The notes under the pieces are model-generated. The model worked only from the letters and a program-made list of their open reading frames with translations. It did not search any database and was not told where the DNA came from. From Liquidambar formosana (taxonomy: Eukaryota; Streptophyta; Magnoliopsida; Saxifragales; Altingiaceae): 64,000 nt of DNA. This document shows, piece by piece, positions 13,701 through 22,990 of this stretch (its first letter is position 1; each line of letters opens with the position of its first letter). Location of the stretch: positions 26,647,763 through 26,711,762 of the forward strand of contig CM077832.1 in assembly GCA_039720395.1 (NCBI GenBank), read 5' to 3'. The translations under genes and the position numbers were made by a program.

Positions 13701-16700
13701 AGACAAGTATGTGGGGTGTAGGGTGCAAAAGGCTGAGGCTGAGAAAATGAAGTATACAACTTTATGAAAATTGAACGCTTAAATGTCACCAAAGATTAAA
13801 ATAATCTCATAAAATTTAACAATTAAATGTCACATAACTATAAAAGAAGTATTATTTACACAAAGATATCAATAATTTCATATTACACAAAAATAGACCC
13901 AATTGACTCTGGCAAGCACCACATGGAAAAGTTGAAAATTGAACACTTAAATGTCACCTAAGATTAAAATAATCTCACGAAATTTAACAATTAAATGTTA
14001 CATAACATTAAAAGAAGTATTATTTACACAAAGATAAATCAATAATTTCATATATTGATACAAAAATAGACCCAAATGACAACTGGCTAGTACCACATGG
14101 AAGTCTATAAGTCTAGAAAGTCCAGTAGCATAATACTGTGCTACATTATAAACTATACTAATGTAGAAAACATGAGAAAGCTGTAAAACACAAGCAAACA
14201 TGAAAAACATCACCCACTTGAAAGCTTGCAATTTTACAGGTTCAAGGAACATAAAGGAACATATATCCTCCTCCATATATACTGATATATCAAAATAAAT
14301 TTGAACCTTTAAACGAATTTCAAAAATATCATTAATATCAATGATATTTTCGACATATCGTTTGAAAAAATCACAAAAAGAAATGGAAGGAAGATTCTCC
14401 ACTTGCAAACCACCTATACAAGGAAATTTTATCGAAAGATAGGAATCATGCAAATTACCTGCTCCAGATTTGTGGCAACAGCAAGAAATTGTTCCTCCTC
14501 ACCCAAAAACTTCATATCCACAATCTTTTCATTGTATCCCACAAGCCTTTTGGTGAGGATTAACTTCAACATTTCTTCAGGATATTCATTGGGGAATAGA
14601 AAAGAAACTGGTGATCAGCAGTAACACAAAGCAATCCTTGATCTAAGGGCAGCATAACAGCAGCTATGAAACCCCTTTTCAAGGCATCCTTGTCTAAGCT
14701 GACAGTAACATCAGAGCACTTTTGCTCAAACAGACAAACCGCACTGTTGAAAAATCAAAATAAATAAATTCATCGAATACATTTCATTGTAAAAGAAACC
14801 GAATTTGAATAAAAAAGGAAAGATCCAAGGGAGGCCACCCAATCATATAACACAGGAAATATTTCATACAAAGTACTTGAAAAGACCCCTTATATTTTAC
14901 CCGTCAGAGTTCCATATCCGTACAATTCCACATTCACCAACTGTGATAAAATAAATTGTTGATGACCCACTTTTTTTCTTCCCACTCTGCTTTTTGTACA
15001 AATCAAGACATGAAGCAAAAGGAGTCCCAGAACGAATTACACACACAGTTTCAAGCACCTCATATGTTGGCACAGTCATCTTGCAGCCATAGTCACGAAG
15101 GTCCCACAAGTTCACAACCTGAGAGTATTGTACACGTCATTTTCTAACTGACCTTAGACATGCCGATAAGACACTATGCAGATTTCAACAAATATTAAAT
15201 CCAAGTAGGTGTATATAATAATTAAAAACAACACCAACCAAATCAAATTTCAGTAACTAGACAGAACTACATTTCACATCTTCATGATAACAATAGTAAG
15301 CTCAAACTAAATTCAGATCAAATTGCCTGCTCTGTGAGGGATGACACTCAGAAATCAGAGAAGTTAATATAACTGAACCAGCACTTTAGAGTATAAAAAG
15401 GGGTAAAGAAGACATGGAAAACAATATAAATAATAAGAAGGTATCTTGTGAATTTTCTGGTTAACAATCAAAGAAAACATATTCACTATTCAGTGTTTGC
15501 TTGAGACAGAAAGTTAAAGACTAACAAGAGCCTGTAAGAGGTAGAATGCCGTTAGCGTATTCGAAGGCAACAATGACCTTGCTCAATTGTCAAACAAGAA
15601 GACAGTGAAAGTTGGATTGCCACAGGCCTGAAGTAGTTTGGTTCCTTTGTGAACATGGTTAAATGTTTTCAAGGGGAGCAACCTTCGTTGGACAAACAAC
15701 CATGGAAAGCAAATCCTCTGTATGCTGAACCCAATTTAAGAATATATCCAAAGCATCAATTTAAACATACCCTCTGTTTGGAGCATTGTGGAGTGTACGA
15801 GTACGTTTTATATATAAAGATACATACATGCATTTTCGATATATAGGATTTGAATCAGTGCAATATCAATTGATACATAACAACGGTATTTTTCACAATT
15901 TCCATGCCAATATGTGTAAAAAATATCTATGTTGTATTATAGATCTCTTGCTCCATTGGTCTGAGTTTTGTGAGGTTGAGTGGAAAGTCTTTGTTGGAGT
16001 CTTCGAGATGAAGTTCCTATGGGCACCTAATATGTATAAAACTATAATTCTATAAATTAGACTAATATATAAAAGTTAGGTTCCAAGTCGCTCAAAGCAA
16101 GATTGAGAGGTGTTGGAAGTGTCCTTCAACACCCCATACAGGAGAAGCTTCAGGACACACAAGGATTGAACAGTTGGTTTTCACTTGGCTCCAAATAGAT
16201 GTATTAGGTTTGTGTTCAGGTTTCTCAATCTGATCATGAATTGGCAGGGTTCAATTGGGTAGTGTAATAATCCAAAGTCCAAACCAAATATTAAATTCAT
16301 CCAGAAAATTGCATAAAAAAGCAATCCCCATGGTTGTGGAAGCTAGGTAGAAGAGGCATTAAGTCAGGTTGAAATCACCCAATCCAAACCTAGACCATTT
16401 ATGAATGGTCTTAATATTGATTCAAATTATTAAAGTGTCTGAAATACATACAAAGGAGACAAAAAATAATGCATAGTATAAATACCAATCCAGTGGCTGG
16501 CTCAAGCACCCAAGTTGAAAGTTTAGAAGCAAAAACCTTCTACAAAGGGTGCCGCTCCCCCTTCGGAACCATGATTCCTTGCTCCCAAGTCAGAACCTTG
16601 TAAGAACCTTGATTCTTTCTCTCGAAAATCTCGGTTCTAATTAAGACAGAACCTTGTGAGGGAGGGGGGAAGCCATGACTGACTCCCAAGTAACTTCTTA

Positions 16701-19700
16701 ACTTTAACCAAATGTAAAAAGGTTTCTAATAATAATAGGATTCCCATTAAAGCATATTAGATTAATATTTAGTAATAAGAAAAAGGTAAAAGCATGCTCT
16801 CTCTTTCTCTAATTAGTGTGGCTTCTAAAAAAAAAAACACTCTATGCACCTTTTCTTTTTCTTTTCTTTTTTTTCTTTTTTTTCTTTTTTTTTTTTTTTT
16901 GAATTCCTTTACAATTCTTTAGAATTATAAAATTTTTCTTGAATTTTCTCCCCAATTTCATTTCATAAAATATCATATTGAGGTAACACAACACACACAC
17001 ACACACATATATATATATAGTCCTTCTATTATCAACTTTTAATAAATAACAATCACTTATTTATCGACATTTCAAATGAAATAGCTCTTAATCTTAGATC
17101 AACTTGATTTTTGGCATGCATGACCAACATATGAATCAAATTTAATCCATCAGTTGGTTTGGCCAAATACGAGTCGCACATAAGAGTTTTGAAGTGCACT
17201 TGACAATAGAAGGACTGTATATATATATTCCACAAACGCTTCCTACACGCCCCAAACCTTTGACTGTTCTATATCCCCCCCCACTGACCCACCCTCGACC
17301 CTGCCCCTGATCCTGCTTCATGCTTCTATAGTTGAAACCCCCTGATCCTGCTTCATGCTTCTATAGTTGAAACCATTCATAATATATCTGAAACCCAATT
17401 ACCTGAATTCAAACTAGTTGCAAAAGAGGTCAATGGCTTCACCATTTAATTTGGGGATAGGTTGTTGGGTCCAGGTAAGATTTTGCAACCTCTAGTGCCA
17501 AGGCTAGACTTCAACCAATTTATAATGATATTATATGCATATGTAAAAAACGCAAGTATAAGAACGAAACCAAAGTATAAAATAAAAAATAAATAAATAA
17601 TAATAATAATAAAACCTTATATGTATACCATTCAAAAGGAGATTTGTAGGTATATTAGAATAACTACATCTCAAGCAAGATCAAGATAAAAATTAAACCA
17701 TGCCTTATCTCTTCCAGCACTGAGCAAGGTCCATCCATCATCAGATACTGCCATAGAAGTCACCATTGAGAAATGTCTTTCTAGTGTTGCAATGCACTTC
17801 TTGGTTGCAAGATCCCAAACTCGTACAGTTGCATCATCACTTCCAGAGAAAAGCTATAAATACCAATCAAAAATTTCAATGAAAAATACATAAAAAATAA
17901 AATTAATAACTGAAAGAAAACAGTAAAGGTGGAACAACCTTGATAGAAATCAACACAAATAGCAATAAATTAATCCTAGCTCCATAATTACACTATAAAT
18001 AGAGACATTCCAAATTTATAAAGCAAAAGTCCAGTCTGAGGGTGTTAAAACAACTATGTTCAAGAAATACCCATGAAAACAAGAGAAAAAGACAACAATG
18101 AACAGATAGAAGAAGATCGAGATGTACATTATGTTTAGATTATAAGATACAAGGATCATAATGATGACTATGCCAATGGTGGTGGGGGTAGTGGCAGTGA
18201 AGATGGAATCCTAGCGCAGGCATGTGATCAATGTCTAGAAATCACAGTTGGCACATCATGTGTTCCCAACCACTAGCTGTTGTATGCTTACCAAATTTCA
18301 GTATATCAATAAAAGCATTGAAAAGTTACATATAGTGGAGACTAGAGTTCATCGGTCATATAAATTATTTGTTATTTTACGGTTTTTCTTAATTTTCCTA
18401 TTCTACAAATCTTCTCCTTCTTTTTCCTTTTTCATTTTGGGGCCTGTAAAACAAATGCACGGTTTCACGAGTTGCACATGAGCTAAGAGCATATGATTGC
18501 AACATGTCACAGTGTGCATTTGAAACATTGGAAAGTACCCAAACCTAGAGAAAAATGATACAACATCAACATTCTCGTTGTCTTCTCAAACTCAACAAAA
18601 CATACATCGAGTGAGAGACCCGTTAGGGCCTAAGGCTATGCAAAAAACCACCCAATCGGCCAAACTGCACTGTCCTGCTCCTACTCGCACCAACCCAAGC
18701 ACTTAGAGAGGACAAGTAGCATGGGTTCGCGGTTTGTGTAATAAAATTGGTGGTTCGGTTCAGTCAGCAGCTAAAAATTTTAAAACCAACCCAACCCGCC
18801 TAATAATATTGTTTTATATATATCTATACAGTCCCAATCATGTGAGCTCATGCTCTCCTAATTTATATCAGCACCATGCATTAGGGGTTGTACCCTGTGC
18901 ATTGGCCCGACGTACATCGTAACCTACTAATGCATGAGGTACAACCCACAATGCGGGGGCTAATATAAGTTATATCAGCATGTGATGTGCTCACCTGATC
19001 ATCATTCTATATCTATATATATAACTAGTAATAGGTACCATCAGTTTTGTGGACATCAATTAGAGAATATGAGCATCAGGTGTATTTTATAATCATTGAT
19101 TATGGGAAGAAGATTGCTGCCTTTGTCCCGAATGTGTTGGATCGTTAATAAATTATATTTCTTGACCTATGTATAAATCATATGTGACTTATAAACGGAA
19201 AATTTATATACTACAATTCTTGTCTCAAATTAAAATTGCATCAGCCACCAAGTTCAATGATTCTAATGAAAAATGGAGTAAAATTTTATGTGAATAGCTG
19301 TATTTCAGGCCTGTTTAAAGAAATAACAATAAAAGCCCAATTAAAAAAAGGCCAGCTAGAAAAGACAGTATCCAACCCACCAAAACTGCCCAAAAAATAA
19401 CTAAGCCACCCGTTTTGAGGAACTGAGTTTGGTGGTGGGTTAAAAAATTTGCATCCCACCCTTGGCGGGTTGGTTAGAGGTTTTCCCCCAAAACCGCACC
19501 GACCTGCACACACCCCTAGACCTCGCTGTCATGTTTTCTAGAAAGAAATAAGCACAAAACCACTTTCTCAGACCGCACAAAGCCACTTTGATAAAAATTT
19601 GTTCCATTCTAAGAAGGCATAAGACCTATTTTGACTAACAATAAAGCCGCTCACAAAATTTGCAATCTCGATTGGGGGTGCAACTTACTAAACAAAGGCA

Positions 19701-22700
19701 GTTTGTCTCTAAAGTTCTAATGGTATTATAAAATAATCCAAGCCACGAAGGATGGTGAGTGTTCATGCTGATGATGGAAGGATAATCTTCCCAGTTGAAG
19801 AGAAAACTATTGAGGTAGCTGCTGAATATGAGAATAGGGAAAGATTTGTGAGAGTCAACAAAAGGGGAAGGGGATTCGCCATCAGTTTTTATCTTGAAAG
19901 AACTTTTGTCAACAAAGTTATAAAGCATTTAATCGTAGAAATTCTAGTGATTGTCCCTGAAGGTTGTGGTGCGATTGGATGGAGGTATCTCGTTGAAGCT
20001 TTGCGATGCTGTAGCAGCCCCACATCACGAAGTATGACCAATGGAGGGTGTATGACCAAGGGAGGGATGGGGGTAGCAAGTAATGCCCCAAAATCTTTTC
20101 TGCAAGCAGCTATACTTCCCTCTTTGCCAATGAATGGGGAGTGTCAGGCAGTGTCTTGGGGAAATCAATTGGTGTTCAAGCCTAGTGAGGTTGAGGTAGA
20201 AGAATTGACTTTTTGATCGTGGGAAAATTTATATGCCATGGGGGATCAATTACTGATATCGAGATTTGGGCTGCTAGAGTCTGATATGGAGAGCCAGGCT
20301 GCAAAAGTTTGGATTAGAACAGGGGTTAAGATCCATGCGCTAGGAGATAGGTTGTTGATTTTTTATCTTCCATCTTAAGAAGAAGCCATAAGGTTTATAA
20401 ACAAAGGTAATAGAAGTAAAGGGGGTGTTCTATGGCAACTGGACTACTAGGGGTATAAGGTGGCTTGTACTGGACTCTTGAAGAGTACTGCTTCAAGTTG
20501 GGTATAGATTTTGGGCCTTCCTTTGCATGTTTGGAGCTGGGACCTCCTCAGGTCCATTGGAGCTTTCTGTGGGTTTTATAAACAACCAACTAGCATTGGC
20601 GAGTAACAGTAAAAATAGAATGTAGTGATCTAAGGAGTCATTCAACTTACATTTGCTAGTTTATTTATTTTCTATTCTTACATGGTTCTTACCCATTGAC
20701 AGGGTCAATTCATAGCATTGTGCTTCTACTTATACTTCTTAATTTTATATTTATCCAAATATTCAAAGTATGGTATATTTCTAATATAAGTGATGAACTT
20801 AAGAAAGCAATAAAAGTCCATAAGAAATAACCAAACACTAAAGTCATCATTGTATAATAAGCTTTAAAATAATTCACAAGGTAACAGGTAAAAAAGCAGT
20901 CCAAATGCTTCTTTAACTTGGAACTTACAAGAAGTCGATCTGGGTCAGGATGGAACATAATGCAGGTCACAACCCCTTTGTGACCTTTGAAGTAATGTGT
21001 GCAGTAGCCACCATCAACATCCCAAACAAGGACTTTCCTATCAGTTCCTGCGGTAGCAAGCAACCCACCCGATGCATCGCAAGCCATGCCCATAGCTGGA
21101 CCATCATGCCCCTACTCAATGTCAAAATAAACATGCTTTCTGAGTAGCAATTCCCATAAATTAATTAATACAAATAGCCCAAATAGTTCATTAGCTTACT
21201 GAAAAACGCTGTCAAGGAAAAGAAATCTAATATAATTATAGTAAAACGGTGCATTGGCATGCCACCTGTCAGCACACACACACACACACACACAAATCAT
21301 AAAAAACAATCAAATTGAGTGAAAAGAAGCAGGACAGTCAGGTGGTGGGGCCCATAATTCTCAGTTCCATTTTCTTTAAGGTTACAATGGCTTATGGCTG
21401 ATTCATGTAAGACCATAACAGCTTCTTCACAGTATGTTCTTACCTTTTTTTATTATGTGTTTATGTTATTTTTATTATTATTATTTTTTAAAAAATTATC
21501 TTCATATAGTTGGGTTGGTTTGAGGGCCATAATGTGCTAATTTAGTTGCGATTTGACATACTTTGGAAAAAGGTTTATGCATAAATGCGCGGTGAGTAGG
21601 TTTCAAATTATGTTAAGGCGTGATAATGCACGATTTAGATATTTCTATGCCTATTCGTCTCCTATTTTAAAAATTGAAATAGTATGTAGATATACAGATG
21701 GCTAGAGAGCTCTTTATTTGTTGGGTGATGTAAAATCATATGTTGATGCGGCCAATGAAGATTAGGCTAGAGAGCTCTTCGTCAGCTGCGTGATGTAAAA
21801 TCATATGTCAACACGGCCAATGAAGAATATTTATATACATATTTTTTTCTCCACTTCCTGTATATTTCTAATGTAATTGACCATATTAATTAAGGAAAAA
21901 TGTACATTGCTTTTGTAATATTATTTTAAAAACATCACCCATGCATTGCACGGGTCAGAAGCTAGTATATGTTGAAAGCGAAGCAATCAGCCAAATTCAT
22001 CCTTGCAATTATTAGGATAAGTTCCAACTTTGAATTCTCATTCTCTTTTCTTTTCCTATATTTTCTCCGCAACAAAAAATAAAAAAGATCAAAGGCACCA
22101 TGACTTTTTAATTTTTCCAAACTAAAACAACCTAAAACAGAATGCTCTGTTTGTTTGGATGGAGAATTTTCCAATGGATAAAAAACAAAGTTCAAAAGTA
22201 AAGAAATATTCGCAAAGCTTCTTAAATAATTATTTATTTAATCATACAAAGTCTTCAAGTGTCCAGTAAACTTTCCCGGAAACGATTTTCTATCCAAACA
22301 AACTGAACATCATATTTTTTTGATAACGAGGAAACCCTTTGGGCAAACCCCAGTCCCATATAAGAGCCCACAACCCATATGGACCAGGCAAGAACATTAT
22401 ATTTTTTCTTAACTTACTAATTTTCTCAACAACCAAACAGAAGCTAATTTATATTTTTTGTTACCTTCCAAGACCGCACACATTTGAGCGACGATAGATC
22501 CCAAACCCTAATTTGTTTGCTGTGGCTCGAAGAGAAGAGGAACTTATCGTTAGGGCCAAGAGCGAGAGCCGTGACGGTCTCTGAGTCACCTTCGATATTA
22601 GACTTTATCGAAGCATTTAAAGAATCAACAATCTTGATCGAGTCGTCGCAGGCGCAGACGAGGAACGAGCCATCTGATGAGACCACGAAGGGCCCGCCAC

Positions 22701-22761
22701 TGTAGAACTGGTTTAGCGACGGAACGCAGCGGTAGTTCTTCTTGAAGCTCGCAGCCGCCAT
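4624..22761 (-). CDS. TOZ: TORMOZ / UTP13 (TBL3-like) WD40 protein, 10 exons, 3' part outside the window
   Basis: WD40 protein of the UTP-B subcomplex of the small-subunit processome, acting in the nucleolus in early 18S pre-rRNA cleavage; the Arabidopsis orthologue TOZ is needed for embryo development (family knowledge). Exons on the minus strand: 22465-22761, 20929-21111, 17704-17853, 14901-15118, 14459-14743, 12348-12482, 11854-11972, 5229-5385, 4779-5022, 4624-4700. All junctions keep phase and together give about 622 codons of tandem WD40 blades, with repeated cores such as [43 protein letters not shown] and VKLWEV. The start at 22761 has A at -3 and G at +4. Two features are odd: intron 3 starts GC, and exon 5 is one base short. 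The last WD blades and the Utp13 domain (roughly 250 residues) are missing, so the gene continues below position 1 unless truncated. Confidence 0.93.
4779..5022 (-). CDS. TOZ: TOZ exon 9
   Basis: 81 codons plus one base, [16 protein letters not shown] to TQFVSCG. It covers two blades ([12 protein letters not shown], then [17 protein letters not shown]). Acceptor ATTAG, donor G|GTAATG. Confidence 0.95.
5229..5385 (-). CDS. TOZ: TOZ exon 8
   Basis: Completes the Ser codon, then [18 protein letters not shown] to TLVCSGSQ. Acceptor TTTAG, donor CAG|GTTTGT, ending in phase 0. Confidence 0.95.
5386..9303. other. TOZ intron 7, distal part
   Basis: Long AT-rich intron. It includes a C12-A11 homopolymer pair (7077-7099), a stretch at 5900-6700 of normal base composition with short frames that I cannot classify, and AT-rich imperfect direct repeats at 7900-8230 (a GGCCAAATTTT-type unit). 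No gene is supported. Confidence 0.5.
9827..11170 (-). mobile_element. 5'-truncated L1-type LINE
   Basis: Minus-strand retroposon with its 3' end at a short T run (about 9828-9835) and its 5' truncation near 11170. The 3' UTR resembles that of the LINE at 2249. It is inserted in TOZ intron 7 in the gene's own direction. Confidence 0.83.
9916..11168 (-). pseudogene. LINE ORF2 C-terminal half, frameshifted
   Basis: Three minus-strand frames (10746-11168, 10535-10876, 9916-10659) make one ORF2 end with at least two frameshifts. Landmarks in order are [19 protein letters not shown] and [19 protein letters not shown], then [14 protein letters not shown], then [35 protein letters not shown] and [20 protein letters not shown]. 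It is the same family type as the 2354 and 1040 fragments but a distinct copy. The catalytic RT part is missing. Confidence 0.85.
11854..11972 (-). CDS. TOZ: TOZ exon 7
   Basis: [18 protein letters not shown] to FFVSGS, then two bases of a split Ser codon. Acceptor ATAG, donor AG|GTGAGC. The following intron is the longest seen (6.5 kb) and holds a LINE. Confidence 0.94.
11973..12347. other. TOZ intron 6
   Basis: Nothing beyond intron sequence seen. Confidence 0.7.
12348..12482 (-). CDS. TOZ: TOZ exon 6
   Basis: 45 codons, [18 protein letters not shown] to VTGSKDNS. Acceptor GCAG, donor GTAAGT, phase 0 at both ends. It starts the second WD40 propeller. Confidence 0.95.
12790..13310. mobile_element. 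Small inverted-repeat element (MITE-like)
   Basis: The left side TATAAAACCTAAGAAGCATG (12794 on) and the right side read on the minus strand, TTTATACTAAGAAGCACGAG (near 13297), are imperfect inverted repeats. The interior is rich in GTGTC/GACAC words. A second, shorter MITE sits inside at 13037-13145. No coding capacity. Confidence 0.5.
13037..13145. mobile_element. MITE copy 1 (family shared with 18836)
   Basis: Shares a core (TATATCAGCACCATGCATTA, then GGGGTTGTACCC and TGCATTGG) with 18862-18910. The ends ACGTGCT and AGCACGT are inverted. Confidence 0.55.
13480..14359. mobile_element. Small non-autonomous hAT relative in TOZ intron 5
   Basis: Starts CAGGGACCCAAATATCGG, like the terminus of the 11.7-kb hAT element (CAGGGACTTAAAAATCG), and carries the same subterminal ATATCG words. 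It also follows the same order of inner sequence (AACAATgaattacactcta-type block, then CAAGTATGTG). It is flanked by GTTTGAAG (13472-13479) and GTTTGAAA (14360-14367), a probable 8-bp target duplication with one change. The right CCCTG end is eroded. Confidence 0.6.
13766..14103. repeat. 168-bp tandem duplication
   Basis: Units at 13766-13933 and 13934-14103, each starting GAAAATTGAAC and ending CACATGGAA, more than 90 percent alike by eye. It lies inside the small hAT relative. Confidence 0.85.
14459..14743 (-). CDS. TOZ: TOZ exon 5 with a one-base frameshift
   Basis: Begins by completing a Gly codon, then [15 protein letters not shown] to [10 protein letters not shown] in one frame, and continues NEYPEEMLK to AVATNLEQ in another. 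The switch falls at a run of four C on the coding strand (plus 14591-14594). The exon is 285 bp, whereas 286 is needed to keep phase with both neighbours, so one base is missing. Reading straight on gives a stop about eight codons later. It may be an assembly error in a homopolymer, an allele, or real inactivation. Confidence 0.88.
14901..15118 (-). CDS. TOZ: TOZ exon 4
   Basis: Residues 211-282 plus two bases, [13 protein letters not shown] to VRIWNSDG. A Lys/Ser-rich loop ([11 protein letters not shown]) sits between blades. Acceptor CTCTCAG, donor GG|GTAAAA, leaving a Gly codon split 2/1. Confidence 0.95.
16986..17019. repeat. (AC)n(AT)n microsatellite
   Basis: Uninterrupted AC dinucleotides followed directly by AT dinucleotides. 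Confidence 0.95.
17306..17375. repeat. 35-bp perfect tandem duplication
   Basis: CCTGATCCTGCTTCATGCTT and the next 15 bases occur twice in tandem (17306-17340 and 17341-17375) without a mismatch, which suggests a recent duplication. Confidence 0.9.
17704..17853 (-). CDS. TOZ: TOZ exon 3 (GC donor)
   Basis: Residues 161-210, [15 protein letters not shown] to LLSAGRDK. The acceptor is TAG. The donor reads AAG|GCATGG, so the next intron is GC-AG; only this cut keeps phase 0 with exon 4 (VVNLWDL). The nearest GT downstream would shift the frame. Confidence 0.9.
18836..19010. mobile_element. MITE copy 2 (family shared with 13037)
   Basis: Core shared with 13037-13145. The ends TGTGAGCTCAT (about 18840) and, on the minus strand, GGTGAGCACAT (about 18999) form an imperfect inverted repeat. 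The core half-repeats within the element (TATATCAGCA at 18868 and 18970). Confidence 0.55.
19280..19520 (-). mobile_element. Possible DNA-transposon end
   Basis: On the minus strand the sequence from 19519 reads TAGGGGTGTGTGCAGGTCGG, a start common among small plant hAT-type elements that then run into GGGTTGG-rich sequence. A left partner may lie near 18600-18790, where similar GGTTCGGTT-type words occur. No target duplication found. Confidence 0.3.
19752..20480 (+). pseudogene. LINE ORF1-like (DUF4283-type) relic
   Basis: An open frame of 154 codons begins [19 protein letters not shown] and includes [19 protein letters not shown] and [11 protein letters not shown], a layout I recall from gag-like ORF1 proteins of plant L1 elements. 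After the stop at about 20214 the strand continues, with breaks, into [13 protein letters not shown] and [16 protein letters not shown], matching the end of a DUF4283 RNA-binding-like domain. It lies antisense to TOZ. A broken retroposon gene is more likely than a host gene, because it lacks an intact frame and sits in an intron. Confidence 0.5.
20929..21111 (-). CDS. TOZ: TOZ exon 2
   Basis: Residues 100-160, [12 protein letters not shown] to PDPDRLL. Acceptor TAG at 21113-21112, donor GTAAGT, phase 0 at both ends. It holds a complete blade ending VLVWDVDGG and the start of the next (GHKGVVTC). Confidence 0.95.
21273..21294. repeat. (CA)n microsatellite
   Basis: About eleven CA units without interruption. 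Confidence 0.95.
21700..21829. repeat. 65-bp tandem duplication
   Basis: Units at 21700 and 21765, each starting GGCTAGAGAGCTCTT and ending GGCCAATGAAGA, about 85-90 percent alike. Confidence 0.85.
22313..22400 (-). mobile_element. LINE/SINE 3'-tail fragment
   Basis: A T run followed by GATAACGAGGAAACCC resembles the T-run/GATAA boundary seen at the 3' ends of the LINEs at 2249 and 9827. Only the tail is present. Confidence 0.35.
22465..22761 (-). CDS. TOZ: TOZ exon 1
   Basis: Residues 1-99, from [16 protein letters not shown] to CVRSWK. The exon ends AAG|GTAA in phase 0. It contains the first WD blades ([16 protein letters not shown], then [11 protein letters not shown]). Confidence 0.95.
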
Positions 22762-22990
22762 GATTGTACAGATGAGAGAGTTTTAAAGGGGGAGAGAGAG
22801 AGTCTCAAAATAAATACAAATATATATATACATATATGTATGTATATGGAGAGAGAGAGAGAGAGAGAGAGAGGAATCTGTACTGCAAAGGAAAGCTCCT
22901 GTATCCGCTCTGAAAGATGAGATCATCAGACACAGGGGAGCAAAACAAGGATGAGAGTCTTGGAAAAACCACCCGTGCGGAGCACGTGAG
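22762..22990 (-). promoter_or_regulatory. TOZ 5' leader and core promoter region
   Basis: Upstream of the start codon the coding strand is CT-rich (GA repeat on the plus strand), with a TATATATA stretch at about 22820-22848. CT-rich leaders near the start site are common in plant housekeeping genes. The transcription start cannot be placed. Confidence 0.45.
22849..22873. repeat. (GA)n microsatellite
   Basis: Uninterrupted GA units about 90 bp upstream of the TOZ start codon. Confidence 0.95.

Larger units (their letters stand above)
15119..17703. other. TOZ intron 3 (GC-AG)
   Basis: 2.6-kb intron. It holds a pyrimidine-rich tract (about 16848-16902), a CA/TA microsatellite and a 35-bp tandem duplication. 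Several plus-strand frames here are short and unlike any family I know. Confidence 0.6.
17854..20928. other. TOZ intron 2
   Basis: 3.1-kb intron hosting a MITE (18836-19010), a possible transposon terminus at about 19519 and a LINE ORF1 relic (19752-20480). Confidence 0.7.
21112..22464. other. TOZ intron 1
   Basis: Contains a CA microsatellite, a 65-bp tandem duplication and a short T-run/GATAA segment at 22313-22400 that resembles a LINE or SINE tail. Confidence 0.7.

Noticed and set aside
17690..17703. Alternative GT donor after GCATG for TOZ exon 3
   Set aside because: It would add five bases and break the frame with exon 4, whose start is fixed by VVNLWDL.
19752..20216. 154-codon frame as an independent host gene
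   Set aside because: The resemblance to LINE ORF1, the broken continuation and the intron location favour a retroposon relic.
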